Part shown: positions 33,527 to 42,513 of the stretch, in pieces
How the letters are laid out: every line of letters begins with the position of its first letter
Numbering within the stretch: the first letter of the stretch is position 1
From: Thermoproteota archaeon
GTDB lineage: Archaea > Korarchaeota > JAOZGF01 > JAOZFZ01
Reading direction: 5' to 3'
Assembly (NCBI GenBank): GCA_027492035.1
Contig: JAOZFT010000033.1
Span: forward strand, 1-49,731
DNA length: 49,731 nucleotides
Notes under the pieces: model-generated
The model's input: only the letters and a program-made list of their open reading frames with translations
Databases searched by the model: none
Told to the model about the DNA's origin: nothing
Program-made: the position numbers and the translations under genes

Positions 33527-34036
33527 TTGTTGGTAGGTGTAATGTCTGACAGCCACGACCATTTACCAAACATAAGAAAGGCAATTGAAGTGTTTGTTTC
33601 TGAAAAAGTTGATTACGTATTTCATTGTGGAGACTTTATCTCTCCCTTCACAGCAAAAATTTTCAAAAAACTTAATTGTCCCGTGTTAGGGGTCTACGGC
33701 AACAATGACGGAGACAAATATACTTTAAAAGAAAAATTTAATTGTTTAAAAACAGAAATTCATGAACAACCCTATATTTTCAATATTCAAGGAAGGAAAA
33801 TAATGGTTTTACATGGCTTCCGCACCCCTGAAACAACTAAAGACATAGTTTATGGGTTAGCTGAAACAGGTAAATACAATGTTATACTGTACGGTCACAC
33901 CCACTCCTTTGATGTAGAAAAAATAAATAAAACCCTAGTTTTAAACCCAGGCGAAACCTGCGGTTACTTAACAAATCAAGGAACAATCGCTTTACTTAAC
34001 CTGGAAAAACTTGAGTTCAGAAAAATAAACCTTTAA
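33527..34036 (+). CDS. YfcE/MJ0936-type metallophosphoesterase
   Basis: About 169 aa from TTG 33527, which GGAGGTG (33513-33519) serves at 7 nt; further upstream starts are too close to it. Metal motifs are MSDSHDH (DxH), FHCGDF (GD), YGNNDG (GNxD), VLHG and YGHTHSF (GHxH), the full set for the calcineurin-like fold. Small archaeal members hydrolyse phosphodiesters such as bis-pNPP; the natural substrate is unsettled. It ends NPGETCGYLT as usual in the family. Standalone. Confidence 0.9.
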   Translation: MLVGVMSDSHDHLPNIRKAIEVFVSEKVDYVFHCGDFISPFTAKIFKKLNCPVLGVYGNNDGDKYTLKEKFNCLKTEIHEQPYIFNIQGRKIMVLHGFRTPETTKDIVYGLAETGKYNVILYGHTHSFDVEKINKTLVLNPGETCGYLTNQGTIALLNLEKLEFRKINL

Positions 34037-34456
34037 ATTCACATTTCATTTCTAACTTAGAACAAAACACTTCATTGACTGCTTTACCTTGAACACGGAA
34101 ACTTTTAAACCTTACATCTCCATCTAACCTATTTATGACCCTCTTCAACAGAAAAATTACTGTTTATTGAAGAAAAGTGGGAAATACTGGTTTAGTTACA
34201 GAAAACTAGTAAAATAAACTGAAAATAAAATGTAAAACAGTAAATTGAGGCAATGATTTTATTGCTAAGTTCAAAAAATGCAAAATAACTGGTTTTTAAG
34301 GAAAGCTAGAGCTTTTACTACCTTTAGTAGTAAGTAGTTTCATTTTAAACAAAAAAGAGAAATGTCAAAACAGTTAAGAGATAAATTTATATATTGAATT
34401 TTTTCTTAAAAATTTTCTTAAAAAGGAGGAAATCTATTAGAAAAAGTTAATGTAAG
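34037..34456 (+). promoter_or_regulatory. Upstream region of the liv operon with TATA box and distant ribosome site
   Basis: No ORF seen. TTTATATATT (34386-34395) is a clear TATA box about 62-71 nt before ATG 34457. AGGAGGA (34424-34430) is a perfect ribosome site, but it lies 26 nt before the start, and an in-frame TAA at 34448 rules out an upstream start. Translation may begin through an intermediate site or a non-standard codon, or the SD may belong to an uncalled short peptide. Confidence 0.55.
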
Positions 34457-35710
34457 ATGGTAAAAATGAATGGAAAAACATTGTTAGTGGGGGCGGCTTT
34501 AACAATTCTTCTTCTGATGGTTGGTTGTGTAGGTCAACCGTCGACTCCTTCACCTACTCAAACAGCTTCCCCTACTCCTACTGCATCTCCAACACCTGCT
34601 CCATCTTTGCTTGTAGGAGGGTCTCTTTCATTGACAGGCGAATACGGCAGAACTGGCGAATGGTACAAGTTAGGGTACCAACTCTGGGCTGACCAGGTTA
34701 ATGCTAAGGGAGGCTTGCTTGGTAAGCCTATAAAACTTATTTTGTACGATGACCAAAGCGACCCAACAACTTCAGCTAACCTTTATGAAAAACTTATAAC
34801 AGTTGATAAAGTAGATCTTTTATTGGGGCCATATTCAAGTGCGATAGTTTTCTCTGCATCCAGCGTCTCAGAGAAACATCACATGGTTATGGTGGAAGGA
34901 GGCGGTAACGCCTTAAAAGTGTTTAGCAGAGGTTACAAATACATTTTCTTAACTTTACCGGGGCTTGCAGAAAATATAACAAAGGGGCTTTTCGACTTCA
35001 TTGCACAATTACCTTCCGACCAAAAACCTGAAACAATAGCTGTAATAAACGCAAATGATTTATTCCCCAAAGCAATAGCTTCAGGTGCTCTACACTACGC
35101 TGACAAACTAGGTCTTCAGGTTGTGTTACATGAAGAGTATCCTAAAGGCACCACAGACCTTACACCCCTCATAACTAAAATTAAAAACTTAAATCCAGAT
35201 GTTTTAGTTTGTGGAACTTATTTCCCTGACGCCACTTTAGTCGTTAAAACCCTTAAGCAGCTTAACTGGAAACCTAAAATAGTGTTTCTCACTGTAGGCG
35301 TAGCAATGCCTGAATTCTGGGATACTTTAGGCACAGATGCTCAAGGAATGATGGGGGAAAGTTGGTGGGAAGCCACGGCTCCATGGGCTGGTGTGAAAGA
35401 GTTTGTCCAAGCATTTAAGCAAAAATATGGTAAAGACCCTGACTACCACGCTGCTTGTGCCTATGCTGCAGGGCAAGTTCTTGAAACCGCTGTGAAAGCC
35501 GTTGGGAGCTTAAACCAGGATAAAATAGCAAATTACATAAGAACCCACACAATACAAACTGTTGTTGGACCGCTTAAGTTCACTGAAGCAGGCTACCCAA
35601 CCTTAGGTCCTCTCCTGGTTCAGTGGCAAAATGGGGAAAGAGTAATAATAATGCCTAAAGACGCTGCAACCGGAGAAGCTATTTATCCTTTGCCCTCAAC
35701 TTGGAGTTAA
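34457..35710 (+). CDS. livK: Branched-chain-type ABC transporter substrate-binding lipoprotein
   Basis: 417 aa. A signal helix with lipobox MVGC (Cys 24) is followed by a Pro/Thr/Ser-rich linker (repeats of SPTPTA) and a periplasmic-binding type I domain beginning VGGSLSLTGEYGRTG, with NAKGGLLGKPIKLILYDDQS and LLGPYSS. This is the LivK/amide-urea family, which captures amino acids, amides, urea or similar polar solutes outside the cell. The next four genes encode its permeases and ATPases in canonical order, so the system looks complete. The ligand is not predictable from sequence alone. Confidence 0.9.
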   Translation: MVKMNGKTLLVGAALTILLLMVGCVGQPSTPSPTQTASPTPTASPTPAPSLLVGGSLSLTGEYGRTGEWYKLGYQLWADQVNAKGGLLGKPIKLILYDDQSDPTTSANLYEKLITVDKVDLLLGPYSSAIVFSASSVSEKHHMVMVEGGGNALKVFSRGYKYIFLTLPGLAENITKGLFDFIAQLPSDQKPETIAVINANDLFPKAIASGALHYADKLGLQVVLHEEYPKGTTDLTPLITKIKNLNPDVLVCGTYFPDATLVVKTLKQLNWKPKIVFLTVGVAMPEFWDTLGTDAQGMMGESWWEATAPWAGVKEFVQAFKQKYGKDPDYHAACAYAAGQVLETAVKAVGSLNQDKIANYIRTHTIQTVVGPLKFTEAGYPTLGPLLVQWQNGERVIIMPKDAATGEAIYPLPSTWS

Positions 35711-35796
35711 GTATTTCTTTCAGCAGCTTTTTCCCTTGCTCCCCTTTCCTTTTTTTGATATTCTTTTAAAAACGAAGACAAGGGGTGGAAATTTAA

Positions 35797-36651
35797 GTGA
35801 ATCTTTTTATTCAGGCAGTAATTACTGGAGTACTTGTTGGGGGCATTTATGCATTAGTTACTTTAGGTTTAACTTTGATTTTTGGTGTTATGGACATAGG
35901 TAACGCAGCCCAAGCGGCTTTTGCTATTTTAGCAGCTTACATAGTGTATTGGTTAAGTTCTCTTTACCATGTTGACCCCTTTATAGGTATGATACTGGCA
36001 ACTGGACTCTTATTTGTAATGGGTTTTTACCTTTACAAATACATAGTGTACAAAACCTCTGGTTTAATGGCTTTCGCCCTGTTATATTTCCTTTCAATAT
36101 TTCTTGAAAGCACTATGGTATTTGTGTGGGGTAACACTTACAGAGGCATTAAAGTACCCTATCTCTCCGGCTCTCTACAAATTTACGGTTACTATATACC
36201 CTTGGACAGATTTATAGGTTTCTTAATGGTGAGCGCAGTATTAGCTATTATAGCTTATGTTTTGAAATACACCTATTTCGGAAAAGCTATAAGAGCCACT
36301 ATGCAAAATCCTTACGCAGCTGCTCTTATGGGAATAAACGTGGACAGAATTTATCAAGTAACTTTCGGAATAGGAATAGCTCTCTCCGGTATAGCTGGCG
36401 TAATTTTAGGCACAATTTATTCATTTTATCCTTCACTGCAAGGTGTATGGATAGGTCTTATGTTTGCTATAGTGGTTTTCGGCGGGATGGGAAGCTTATC
36501 AGGAACGTTAATAGGATCCATAATAATAGGAATAATTAGTTCACTTGTTGCAACTTATGTTTCTTCTGTGTGGGCTCCCCTTGTAGCTTACGTAATTCTT
36601 GTACTTACTTTATGGATTAAACCTTCAGGTATTAAAGGGAGAAAAATATGA
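35797..36651 (+). CDS. livH: Branched-chain-type ABC transporter permease LivH
   Basis: 284 aa, GTG start 86 nt after livK. Eight or so membrane helices; family pattern GVLVGGIYALVTLGLTLIFG near the N-terminus, then the EAA-like loop KAIRATMQNPYAAALMGINV and FGGMGSLSGTLIGSII. LivH forms one half of the membrane channel with LivM. Its stop overlaps the livM start by 4 nt (ATGA), showing translational coupling. Confidence 0.93.
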   Translation: MNLFIQAVITGVLVGGIYALVTLGLTLIFGVMDIGNAAQAAFAILAAYIVYWLSSLYHVDPFIGMILATGLLFVMGFYLYKYIVYKTSGLMAFALLYFLSIFLESTMVFVWGNTYRGIKVPYLSGSLQIYGYYIPLDRFIGFLMVSAVLAIIAYVLKYTYFGKAIRATMQNPYAAALMGINVDRIYQVTFGIGIALSGIAGVILGTIYSFYPSLQGVWIGLMFAIVVFGGMGSLSGTLIGSIIIGIISSLVATYVSSVWAPLVAYVILVLTLWIKPSGIKGRKI

Positions 36652-37619
36652 GCTTCACAAGGTCCTTAATAAAAAAATGCCTAGTTAGTAAAAATAAAAA
36701 GTATGTTGTGTTCATCCTTACTGCACTTACCCTCTCGCTTCCCCTCTTATCAAGTGAAATTTTTTACATAGATTTCCTTCTTGTACTTTTTATGTACGCA
36801 ACGATTGCTGTAGGATGGAACATTATAGGAGGATATACTGGATACGTAAGCTTTGGACATGTTGCTTTTTTCGGTTTAGGAGCCTACACTACTGCAATAC
36901 TTCTGGTTCGATTTGGACTGTCCCCTTTCGTAACCTGCATCCTTGGAGGCGTAGTTGCAATTGTGTTTGCACTTTTAATAGGAATACCTACACTTAAATT
37001 AAAGGGTGCATATTTCGCTATAGCCACTCTTGGCCTTGGATTTGTTTTGCAGTTGCTCTTCCTTAATTTGGGGTCCTTAACAGGGGGCGGTGAAGGCCTA
37101 AGCCTGCCTTTACCTCCCTGGGACATAAAAACGTCAGTTGAAATATTTTATTATGCAATGTTTATTGTTTTTTTAGCGTCTGTACTTACTACTTACTGGT
37201 TAGAGCACTCTAGGTTCGGCTTAGCTTTAAAATGCATTAGAGATGATGAATTATCTGCTGAAACCTCTGGTATACCTACAGCTAAACTTAAAACTATGGC
37301 TTTTCTGTTAAGTGCATTTTTTCCAGCTGTTTCAGGTGGTTTGTTCTCTTACTACGCAACCTACATAGACCCGATAACTGTATTCGACCCTAAAATTTCT
37401 ATGTATGCCATTGTTTTTTCAATGTTAGGGGGGTCAGGTTCAGTCTTGGGACCAGTGATAGGATCAATAATTCTTTACAGCGTAGCTCAAACTGCTAGGT
37501 ATCTAATAACAGCACCTGGAGTTGACGTAATGGTTTTCAGTGCAATAGCGGTGGCTGTAATAATATATTTACCGGAAGGCATAGTTGGTTTTTTAAAGGG
37601 AAGAAGCGGTGCAAAATAG
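36648..37619 (+). CDS. livM: Branched-chain-type ABC transporter permease LivM
   Basis: 323 aa, ATG overlapping livH by 4 nt. Motifs are NIIGGYTGYVSFGHVAFFGL (first conserved channel block), LKLKGAYFAIATLGLG, the EAA-like segment ALKCIRDDELSAETSGIPTA and MLGGSGSVLGPVIGS. Second half of the channel. Normal length and complete. Confidence 0.93.
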   Translation: MSFTRSLIKKCLVSKNKKYVVFILTALTLSLPLLSSEIFYIDFLLVLFMYATIAVGWNIIGGYTGYVSFGHVAFFGLGAYTTAILLVRFGLSPFVTCILGGVVAIVFALLIGIPTLKLKGAYFAIATLGLGFVLQLLFLNLGSLTGGGEGLSLPLPPWDIKTSVEIFYYAMFIVFLASVLTTYWLEHSRFGLALKCIRDDELSAETSGIPTAKLKTMAFLLSAFFPAVSGGLFSYYATYIDPITVFDPKISMYAIVFSMLGGSGSVLGPVIGSIILYSVAQTARYLITAPGVDVMVFSAIAVAVIIYLPEGIVGFLKGRSGAK

Positions 37620-37635
37620 TTTTAGGTAGGTTTAA

Positions 37636-38361
37636 ATGTCTCTGCTTAAAGTTATCAATTGCTGGAAACTTTTTGGTGGATTAAAAGCTTTACAAAACGT
37701 GAATTTTGAAGCTGATCAGGGCATCTTAGGCATTATAGGTCCCAACGGTGCAGGTAAAACAACTCTTTTTAACGTCATCACAGGGGTATATAAGCCTGAC
37801 AAAGGCAAAGTTTTCCTGAAAAACAGAGACATAACTGGTTTAAGTCCCCATACAATAAGAAGGTTAGGGATTTCAAGAACTTTTCAAATACCTCGACCCT
37901 TCATTAACGAAACTGTTTTTGAAAATGTGCTTGCAGCAGGTTTCTTTGGAAGAGTAGATAAGGTTTCTAAGAAGGAGTTAATTGAAGAAACCGAAAAAAT
38001 TTTGGAGTTTGTCGGTTTAATTGACAAAAGGGATGAAGAAGCTTCCTCATTAAATATTCATCAACGTAAACTACTTGAAATAGCTAGAGGCTTAATAACT
38101 AAACCTATACTTTTACTTGTTGATGAAATAGCTTCTGGCCTTACTCCTGCAGAAGTTGACAATGTTGTTTCTTTAATAAAGAAAGTGAATGAGAAAGGGA
38201 TAGGGGTTATTTGGATTGAACATGTTATGAGAGCTATTATGAAAGCAGCAGAAAGAATAATTGTACTAGATTATGGGAAAATTATTTCTGAAGGCTCTCC
38301 TGAAAAAGTAGCGAAGGATCCTCTTGTAATTAGAGCTTATTTAGGTGAAGAAATTGCTTGA
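37636..38361 (+). CDS. livG: Branched-chain-type ABC transporter ATPase LivG
   Basis: 241 aa, ATG 16 nt after livM with a TAGGT-type ribosome site. Walker A is GPNGAGKTT and LGISRTFQIPRPF is the LivG Q-loop block. The signature loop is weak (SLNIHQRKLLEIARGL in place of LSGGQ), and Walker B is LLLVDEIASGLTP. This weak LSGGQ is common in LivG proteins. The C-terminus overlaps livF by 17 nt. It hydrolyses ATP together with LivF. Confidence 0.93.
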   Translation: MSLLKVINCWKLFGGLKALQNVNFEADQGILGIIGPNGAGKTTLFNVITGVYKPDKGKVFLKNRDITGLSPHTIRRLGISRTFQIPRPFINETVFENVLAAGFFGRVDKVSKKELIEETEKILEFVGLIDKRDEEASSLNIHQRKLLEIARGLITKPILLLVDEIASGLTPAEVDNVVSLIKKVNEKGIGVIWIEHVMRAIMKAAERIIVLDYGKIISEGSPEKVAKDPLVIRAYLGEEIA

Positions 38362-39058
38362 AGTTAAAAACCTTGAGGTTTCTTATGGGCAATTAAAAGT
38401 TTTGTGGGGTATAAACTTCACAGTTAAAAAGGATGAAATAGTAACCATTATAGGCCCTAACGGTGCAGGTAAAACAACTACTCTAAAAACAATAATTGGC
38501 TTACTGAAAGAAGATAAAGGTGAAATCTATATTAAAGGAGAGAAGGTAAACAATTTACCTGTGCATGAGAGGGTGAAGAAAAAAATTGCTTTGGTTCCCG
38601 AAGGTTGCGAAATTTTCCCGTATTTAACAGTTCAAGAAAACCTAGACCTGGGTGCGTACTTATCTGACGCCAGAAAAAGGTACAAAGAAAACCTTGAGTC
38701 TGTTTTTAAACTTTTTCCTCGTTTGAAGGAAAGAAGGAACCAGTTGGCGGGTACTTTAAGCGGCGGTGAAAGACAAATGCTAGCAATAGGTAGGGCTTTA
38801 ATGAGCGCCCCTGAAATAGTAATGTTTGATGAACCTACACTTGGTTTAGCTCCGAACTTAGCTGTTGAAGTCTTGAAAACAATAAAAGGTCTCAACGAGA
38901 CAGGGTACACCATCCTTTTGGTGGAACAAAATGTGAAAATGGCTTTAAAAATAAGTCACAGAGGTTATGTAATAGAAAATGGAAGATTAATCCTTTCAGG
39001 CGAAGCTGATGAACTAATGCGAAATAAACATGTTAAAGAAGCCTATTTAGGGCTTTAA
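38345..39058 (+). CDS. livF: Branched-chain-type ABC transporter ATPase LivF
   Basis: 237 aa, GTG start inside livG (17-nt overlap). Walker A GPNGAGKTT, signature LSGGERQMLAIGRAL, Walker B IVMFDEPTLGLAP and LivF-type ending (VKEAYLG). The last gene of the importer operon. Confidence 0.93.
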   Translation: MKKLLEVKNLEVSYGQLKVLWGINFTVKKDEIVTIIGPNGAGKTTTLKTIIGLLKEDKGEIYIKGEKVNNLPVHERVKKKIALVPEGCEIFPYLTVQENLDLGAYLSDARKRYKENLESVFKLFPRLKERRNQLAGTLSGGERQMLAIGRALMSAPEIVMFDEPTLGLAPNLAVEVLKTIKGLNETGYTILLVEQNVKMALKISHRGYVIENGRLILSGEADELMRNKHVKEAYLGL

Positions 39059-39086
39059 TTTTTTTTCTTCAACTAAAAATTTTTTC
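39059..39086 (+). terminator. T-tract after livF
   Basis: Two T-runs, T8 at 39059-39066 and a second at about 39080-39085, follow the livF stop by 0 and 22 nt. Archaeal RNA polymerase stops at oligo-T runs without a hairpin, so this probably ends the liv transcript before the separate pyrD promoter. Confidence 0.45.
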
Positions 39087-39112
39087 TGTAAAATAAAAAC
39101 TTTTAATGTCCC

Positions 39113-39143
39113 TTTTTAAAAGTGTTTAAGGAAAGTTGAGAGG
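39113..39143 (+). promoter_or_regulatory. TATA-like box and ribosome site of pyrD
   Basis: TTTTTAAAAG (39113-39122) lies 25-34 nt before ATG 39147, and GAGAGG (39138-39143) just before it. This suggests that pyrDK has its own promoter, separate from the liv operon. Confidence 0.45.
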
Positions 39144-39146
39144 GAA

Positions 39147-40055
39147 ATGTTTATAGGAACCTGTTTGTCAAGTTTGAAACTTAAGAACCCTTTTGTGCTT
39201 TCTTCGGGCATATTAGGAATATCTAAAAACTTTTTTCAACAATTAAGTCCTTATGTTGGAGCTTTAACCACTAAATCAATAGGTAAAAGGGAAAGGAAAG
39301 GCAACCCAAACCCTGTTGTTGCCACGTTGAACAATTACGGATTAATTAATTGTATGGGTTTACCTAACCCTGGAATCAATTACTTCACGCAAGTCATTAG
39401 AGAAGTAAAGTCAGTAATTGACACTCCCTTAATAGTGAGTGTTTTCGGTTTTAATATGCAAGAATATGTTGAAGTTGCATGTAAAGCTGAAGAAGCAGGA
39501 GCTGACGCTGTCGAATTAAACCTTTCATGTCCCCACACTGAGGGAGTATATGAATTCTCTCAAAACAGTAAACTTGCTTATGAAACGGTGAAAAATGTAA
39601 AAAGTGTTTTGAAAATACCTGTTTTTGCTAAACTGTCTCCAAACGTGACAGACATAACCGAAATAGGTTTAGCCTGTGAGAAAGCAGGGGCTGACGCCTT
39701 AACAGCCATAAACACCATTAAATCCATGCAGATAAATGTATGGCTGAAGAAACCTGTGTTTAAAAACTTGTATGGGGGGTTGTCAGGCCCTGCCATACAC
39801 CCAATAGCTGTTAGGTGCATTTATGACTTGTACGAGAAAGTGTCGATACCTTTAATAGGAGTTGGTGGCGTAACTGATTGGTTAAGCGCTGTTGAACTTG
39901 TTTTAGCTGGTGCAAGTGCTTTAGGTGTAGGCACAGCGGTTTACCTTAAAGGAGTAAATATTTTCAAAAATTTAACGGAAGGAGTAAAGAAATACATGGA
40001 AACCGAAGGCTTCAAAAGTTTTAAAGAGATGGTGGGCTATGCACACAAAAAATAA
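39147..40055 (+). CDS. pyrD: Dihydroorotate dehydrogenase, class 1B catalytic subunit
   Basis: 302 aa FMN-binding TIM barrel. NPFVLSSGI (14-22), GLPNPG (71-76), NLSCPH with catalytic Cys 128 and VGGVTDWLSAVE are diagnostic; Cys rather than Ser is the class 1 base. It oxidises dihydroorotate to orotate. The next gene encodes the iron-sulfur/FAD subunit PyrK (17-nt overlap), which marks the NAD-linked 1B type. pyrE and pyrF within 5 kb complete the orotate-to-UMP steps. Confidence 0.93.
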   Translation: MFIGTCLSSLKLKNPFVLSSGILGISKNFFQQLSPYVGALTTKSIGKRERKGNPNPVVATLNNYGLINCMGLPNPGINYFTQVIREVKSVIDTPLIVSVFGFNMQEYVEVACKAEEAGADAVELNLSCPHTEGVYEFSQNSKLAYETVKNVKSVLKIPVFAKLSPNVTDITEIGLACEKAGADALTAINTIKSMQINVWLKKPVFKNLYGGLSGPAIHPIAVRCIYDLYEKVSIPLIGVGGVTDWLSAVELVLAGASALGVGTAVYLKGVNIFKNLTEGVKKYMETEGFKSFKEMVGYAHKK

Positions 40056-40878
40056 ACTGTTACTTAATAATTTAAGGAGAAAATTTATTGTTAAATCAAT
40101 AAATAACCTAAACCAAAACTTTGTAGAAATAAGCTTAGAATCAAGCAGTGACTTCACGGCTCCTAAACCTGGACAGTACTTAATGGTTATGTGTAGAAAC
40201 TCGGAAGAAATTCCTTTAAGTGTTTTTAAATGTGAAAACAAGAAATTAAGCCTTTTAATTAAAAAAGTAGGGTACTCCACGTCTGAATTCTTCAAATTGA
40301 AAATTGGAGATTATGTTTTAGTGAGAGGGCCATATGGAAACTTTTTCGAAACTCTAAATCATGAAAACATCTTGATGGTGGCTGGAGGCTCAGGTTTAGC
40401 TCCTCTCTATTTTCTAGCATGTGAAAGGAAAAAAGGAAACTTGGAACAAGACATACTGTTAGGTTTCAGAAACTTAAACGAAACAGTGAAACTTGGCAAC
40501 TTCAACAACACCAGCTGCTTCAACAAAGTTGTTTATTACACTGACGACGGTTCCTATGGAAAAAAGGGGTTTCCTACAGATGATTTACTTACTTACCTTA
40601 AAAGGGGAAGTTACAGTTTAGTAGTGGCTGCAGGTCCCGAAAAAATGCTTCAAAAAATCTTTCAAACATGTTTGAAAGAAGGAATAGACGCCCTTTTCTC
40701 GCTTGAAAGATATATAAAATGCAGTTTAGGGCTTTGCGGCTCCTGCATCCTAGAAGGCAGAAACAAATCCTACAGAGTCTGTGTAGATGGACCAGTTTTC
40801 TCAATTACTCAATTAAAAGATGTGGTGGACTTTGGTAAATTCAAGTATGATGAAACAGGGAGGAAAATCAACATTTAA
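40039..40878 (+). CDS. pyrK: Dihydroorotate dehydrogenase electron transfer subunit PyrK
   Basis: 279 aa, overlapping pyrD by 17 nt. A ferredoxin-reductase-like FAD domain (PKPGQYLMVM at 43-52; VAGGSGLAPLYFLA at 114-127, NAD/FAD loop) is followed by a 2Fe-2S site CSLGLCGSC plus VCVDGPVF (C228, C233, C236, C248). It passes electrons from the PyrD FMN to NAD+. Its TAA stop shares the palindromic TTAA (40875-40878) with the stop of convergent pyrE. Confidence 0.92.
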   Translation: MHTKNKLLLNNLRRKFIVKSINNLNQNFVEISLESSSDFTAPKPGQYLMVMCRNSEEIPLSVFKCENKKLSLLIKKVGYSTSEFFKLKIGDYVLVRGPYGNFFETLNHENILMVAGGSGLAPLYFLACERKKGNLEQDILLGFRNLNETVKLGNFNNTSCFNKVVYYTDDGSYGKKGFPTDDLLTYLKRGSYSLVVAAGPEKMLQKIFQTCLKEGIDALFSLERYIKCSLGLCGSCILEGRNKSYRVCVDGPVFSITQLKDVVDFGKFKYDETGRKINI

Positions 40879-41543
40879 TTTTTTGCAAAGCCTGAATGTT
40901 GAGTCTTAACCAGTAATTCTTCACTGTTTCTTTTCTTGTTTAAGTAACCCATTATTTTCTCTTTCTCACTCTGCGAAATATACCCCTTTCTAAACATTAC
41001 CTCTACAACGTTTCTTATGCGCACCAGCGGGTAAAAAGGAACTCCTCTCCTTTTTAAAACTTCAGAAGCTAATTCTTCTCTGTCAATCACAGCTGATGCA
41101 TACTTAATTCTTAAACCGTGAGCTTCAAGCACATCAATTGTTTTAGATATACTAGCCCCAGTTGTAGCTACATCGTCAATAACAGCAACTGAGCTACCTT
41201 CTGTAAAGTCACCCTCTATCAATTTACAAGTGCCATGATCCTTGTTCTTATCCCTGATAATAATGAAAGGCAACCCTTTGTCGTAAGCTATCGCTAAAGC
41301 TACACATAAGCCCCTAACAGGTACTCCAGCAACGTACTGGGGTACACCAACCTCTTCCAACTTGTAACTCATCAAAGAAACCAAAACTTTAAAGTATCTA
41401 GGCTTAGAAGGCAGAACTCCCAAGTCAATGTAGTAAGGGCTCTTCTTCCCACTTGAAAGCTTAAACTCCCCGAAAAGCAAACTCCCAGACTTATACAAAA
41501 TATCAGCAATCAAATCAGTTATTTCTTTCTCAGGTCTCCACAA
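40875..41543 (-). CDS. pyrE: Orotate phosphoribosyltransferase
   Basis: 222 aa. LSSGKKSPYYIDLG (29-42), GVPVRGLCVALAIA (73-86) and the PRPP-binding VAVIDDVATTGASI (119-132) are diagnostic. It converts orotate and PRPP to OMP. ATG start. The protein has about 30 residues beyond the usual C-terminus. Convergent with pyrK, stops sharing TTAA. Confidence 0.92.
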   Translation of the reverse strand: MWRPEKEITDLIADILYKSGSLLFGEFKLSSGKKSPYYIDLGVLPSKPRYFKVLVSLMSYKLEEVGVPQYVAGVPVRGLCVALAIAYDKGLPFIIIRDKNKDHGTCKLIEGDFTEGSSVAVIDDVATTGASISKTIDVLEAHGLRIKYASAVIDREELASEVLKRRGVPFYPLVRIRNVVEVMFRKGYISQSEKEKIMGYLNKKRNSEELLVKTQHSGFAKN

Positions 41544-42279
41544 CAGCGACCCGCCTAACAGAATAGAAAAAGAAATATTTAAAATTTACTTTTTCACTCT
41601 TAAATCACCATTTAAAACATCACCCAAAAGTAAAAACCAAGAAGTCACTTCCCTTCCACAAAACACTGCTTCTACTTTGTTTGTTATAAATCAGTTCCTT
41701 TCCAAACAGGATGACACCCCTAATTTTTTAAGAGATGTATAAGTCAGTTTCTTCACCACGTTAGTTCTAAAACCTGCAAATGAAGGAGTTAAATGGTATC
41801 CTTTGATGATTAACTTAGTTTTAACATTTATTTGTCTTTCAATTCAACCTACAACTACTTTGAACTTGCACCTACTCTTTGTTTCAGTTTTTTTCAATTT
41901 CAGGCTTTTGCAGTAACTGGAGACATTATTCTGGTATATTTGGTTATGGGAAGGATGGGGATCGACATGTTGAAGAAGTATTATAAAGAAGGAAGTACCT
42001 TTGCTTTTTTAGGTTTCAGCTGTGGGGGAACACATCCCCAAAAAAAACCAAGGGGCAACCTCCAACTCACCCTCTTGAATCTAACTTAACAACAAACAAA
42101 TCACCCTAACCCTTCACCAAAGGATTCTGTGTATTTCTGTTACTTATCTAGCAAAGTAGTGAAGTCGTTGTAGAAACAAGTTTTCACCTAGCAAATGTTC
42201 AGGATTTATTCTTACATATTAATCTGTAAGATTTAAATTTTTGGTTACTATATTATTTTTATTACATGGTGGTTGTAAG
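41544..42279. other. Long intergenic region; vapB promoter at the right end
   Basis: An 85-codon open frame at 41832-42089 has no ribosome site and an unlikely composition, so I do not call it. Inside it TGGGG/CCCCA (about 42022-42039) can pair, followed by an A-run; this would be a terminator only on the minus strand, where no gene precedes it. CTATATTAT (42248-42256) lies 23-31 nt before the vapB ATG at 42280 and is a good TATA box for a nearly leaderless mRNA. Confidence 0.4.
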
Positions 42280-42513
42280 ATGAAATCCATTGTTTCTTCC
42301 AAGGGGCAAATCGTTATCCCTGCCAGTATCAGGGAGAAAATGGGGTTAAAACCAGGAGACATAGTTGAATTTGAACTAATAAATGGTAAACTTGTCATTA
42401 AAAAGACGGAGAATCCTTTAAGGGAAATCTTCGGGATCTCTAAGGGTTTGTTTGAGAAGAGCTCGGTTGAGCTCATCCAAGAAGTAAGGGGGGAAGATAG
42501 GGAGGAGCATTGA
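42280..42513 (+). CDS. vapB: AbrB/VapB-type antitoxin and DNA-binding protein
   Basis: 77 aa from ATG 42280; the frame is open to 42241, but that start would add residues outside the fold. The swapped-hairpin AbrB fold is complete: SIVSSKGQIVIPASIREKMG, LKPGDIVEFELINGKLVIKK. The tail (LFEKSSVELIQEVRGEDR) should wrap the toxin. It overlaps the PIN gene by 4 nt (TTGA). Such antitoxins repress their own promoter, so the TATA box at 42248 is the likely operator. Confidence 0.88.
   Translation: MKSIVSSKGQIVIPASIREKMGLKPGDIVEFELINGKLVIKKTENPLREIFGISKGLFEKSSVELIQEVRGEDREEH

Noticed and set aside
42022-42047. Hairpin TGGGG/CCCCA followed by an A-run as a terminator
   Set aside because: The T-run would exist only on the minus strand, and no minus-strand gene ends there.
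41832-42089. 85-codon ORF before vapB
   Set aside because: No ribosome site, mixed composition without a fold pattern, and it crosses a hairpin-forming stretch; no similarity recognised.
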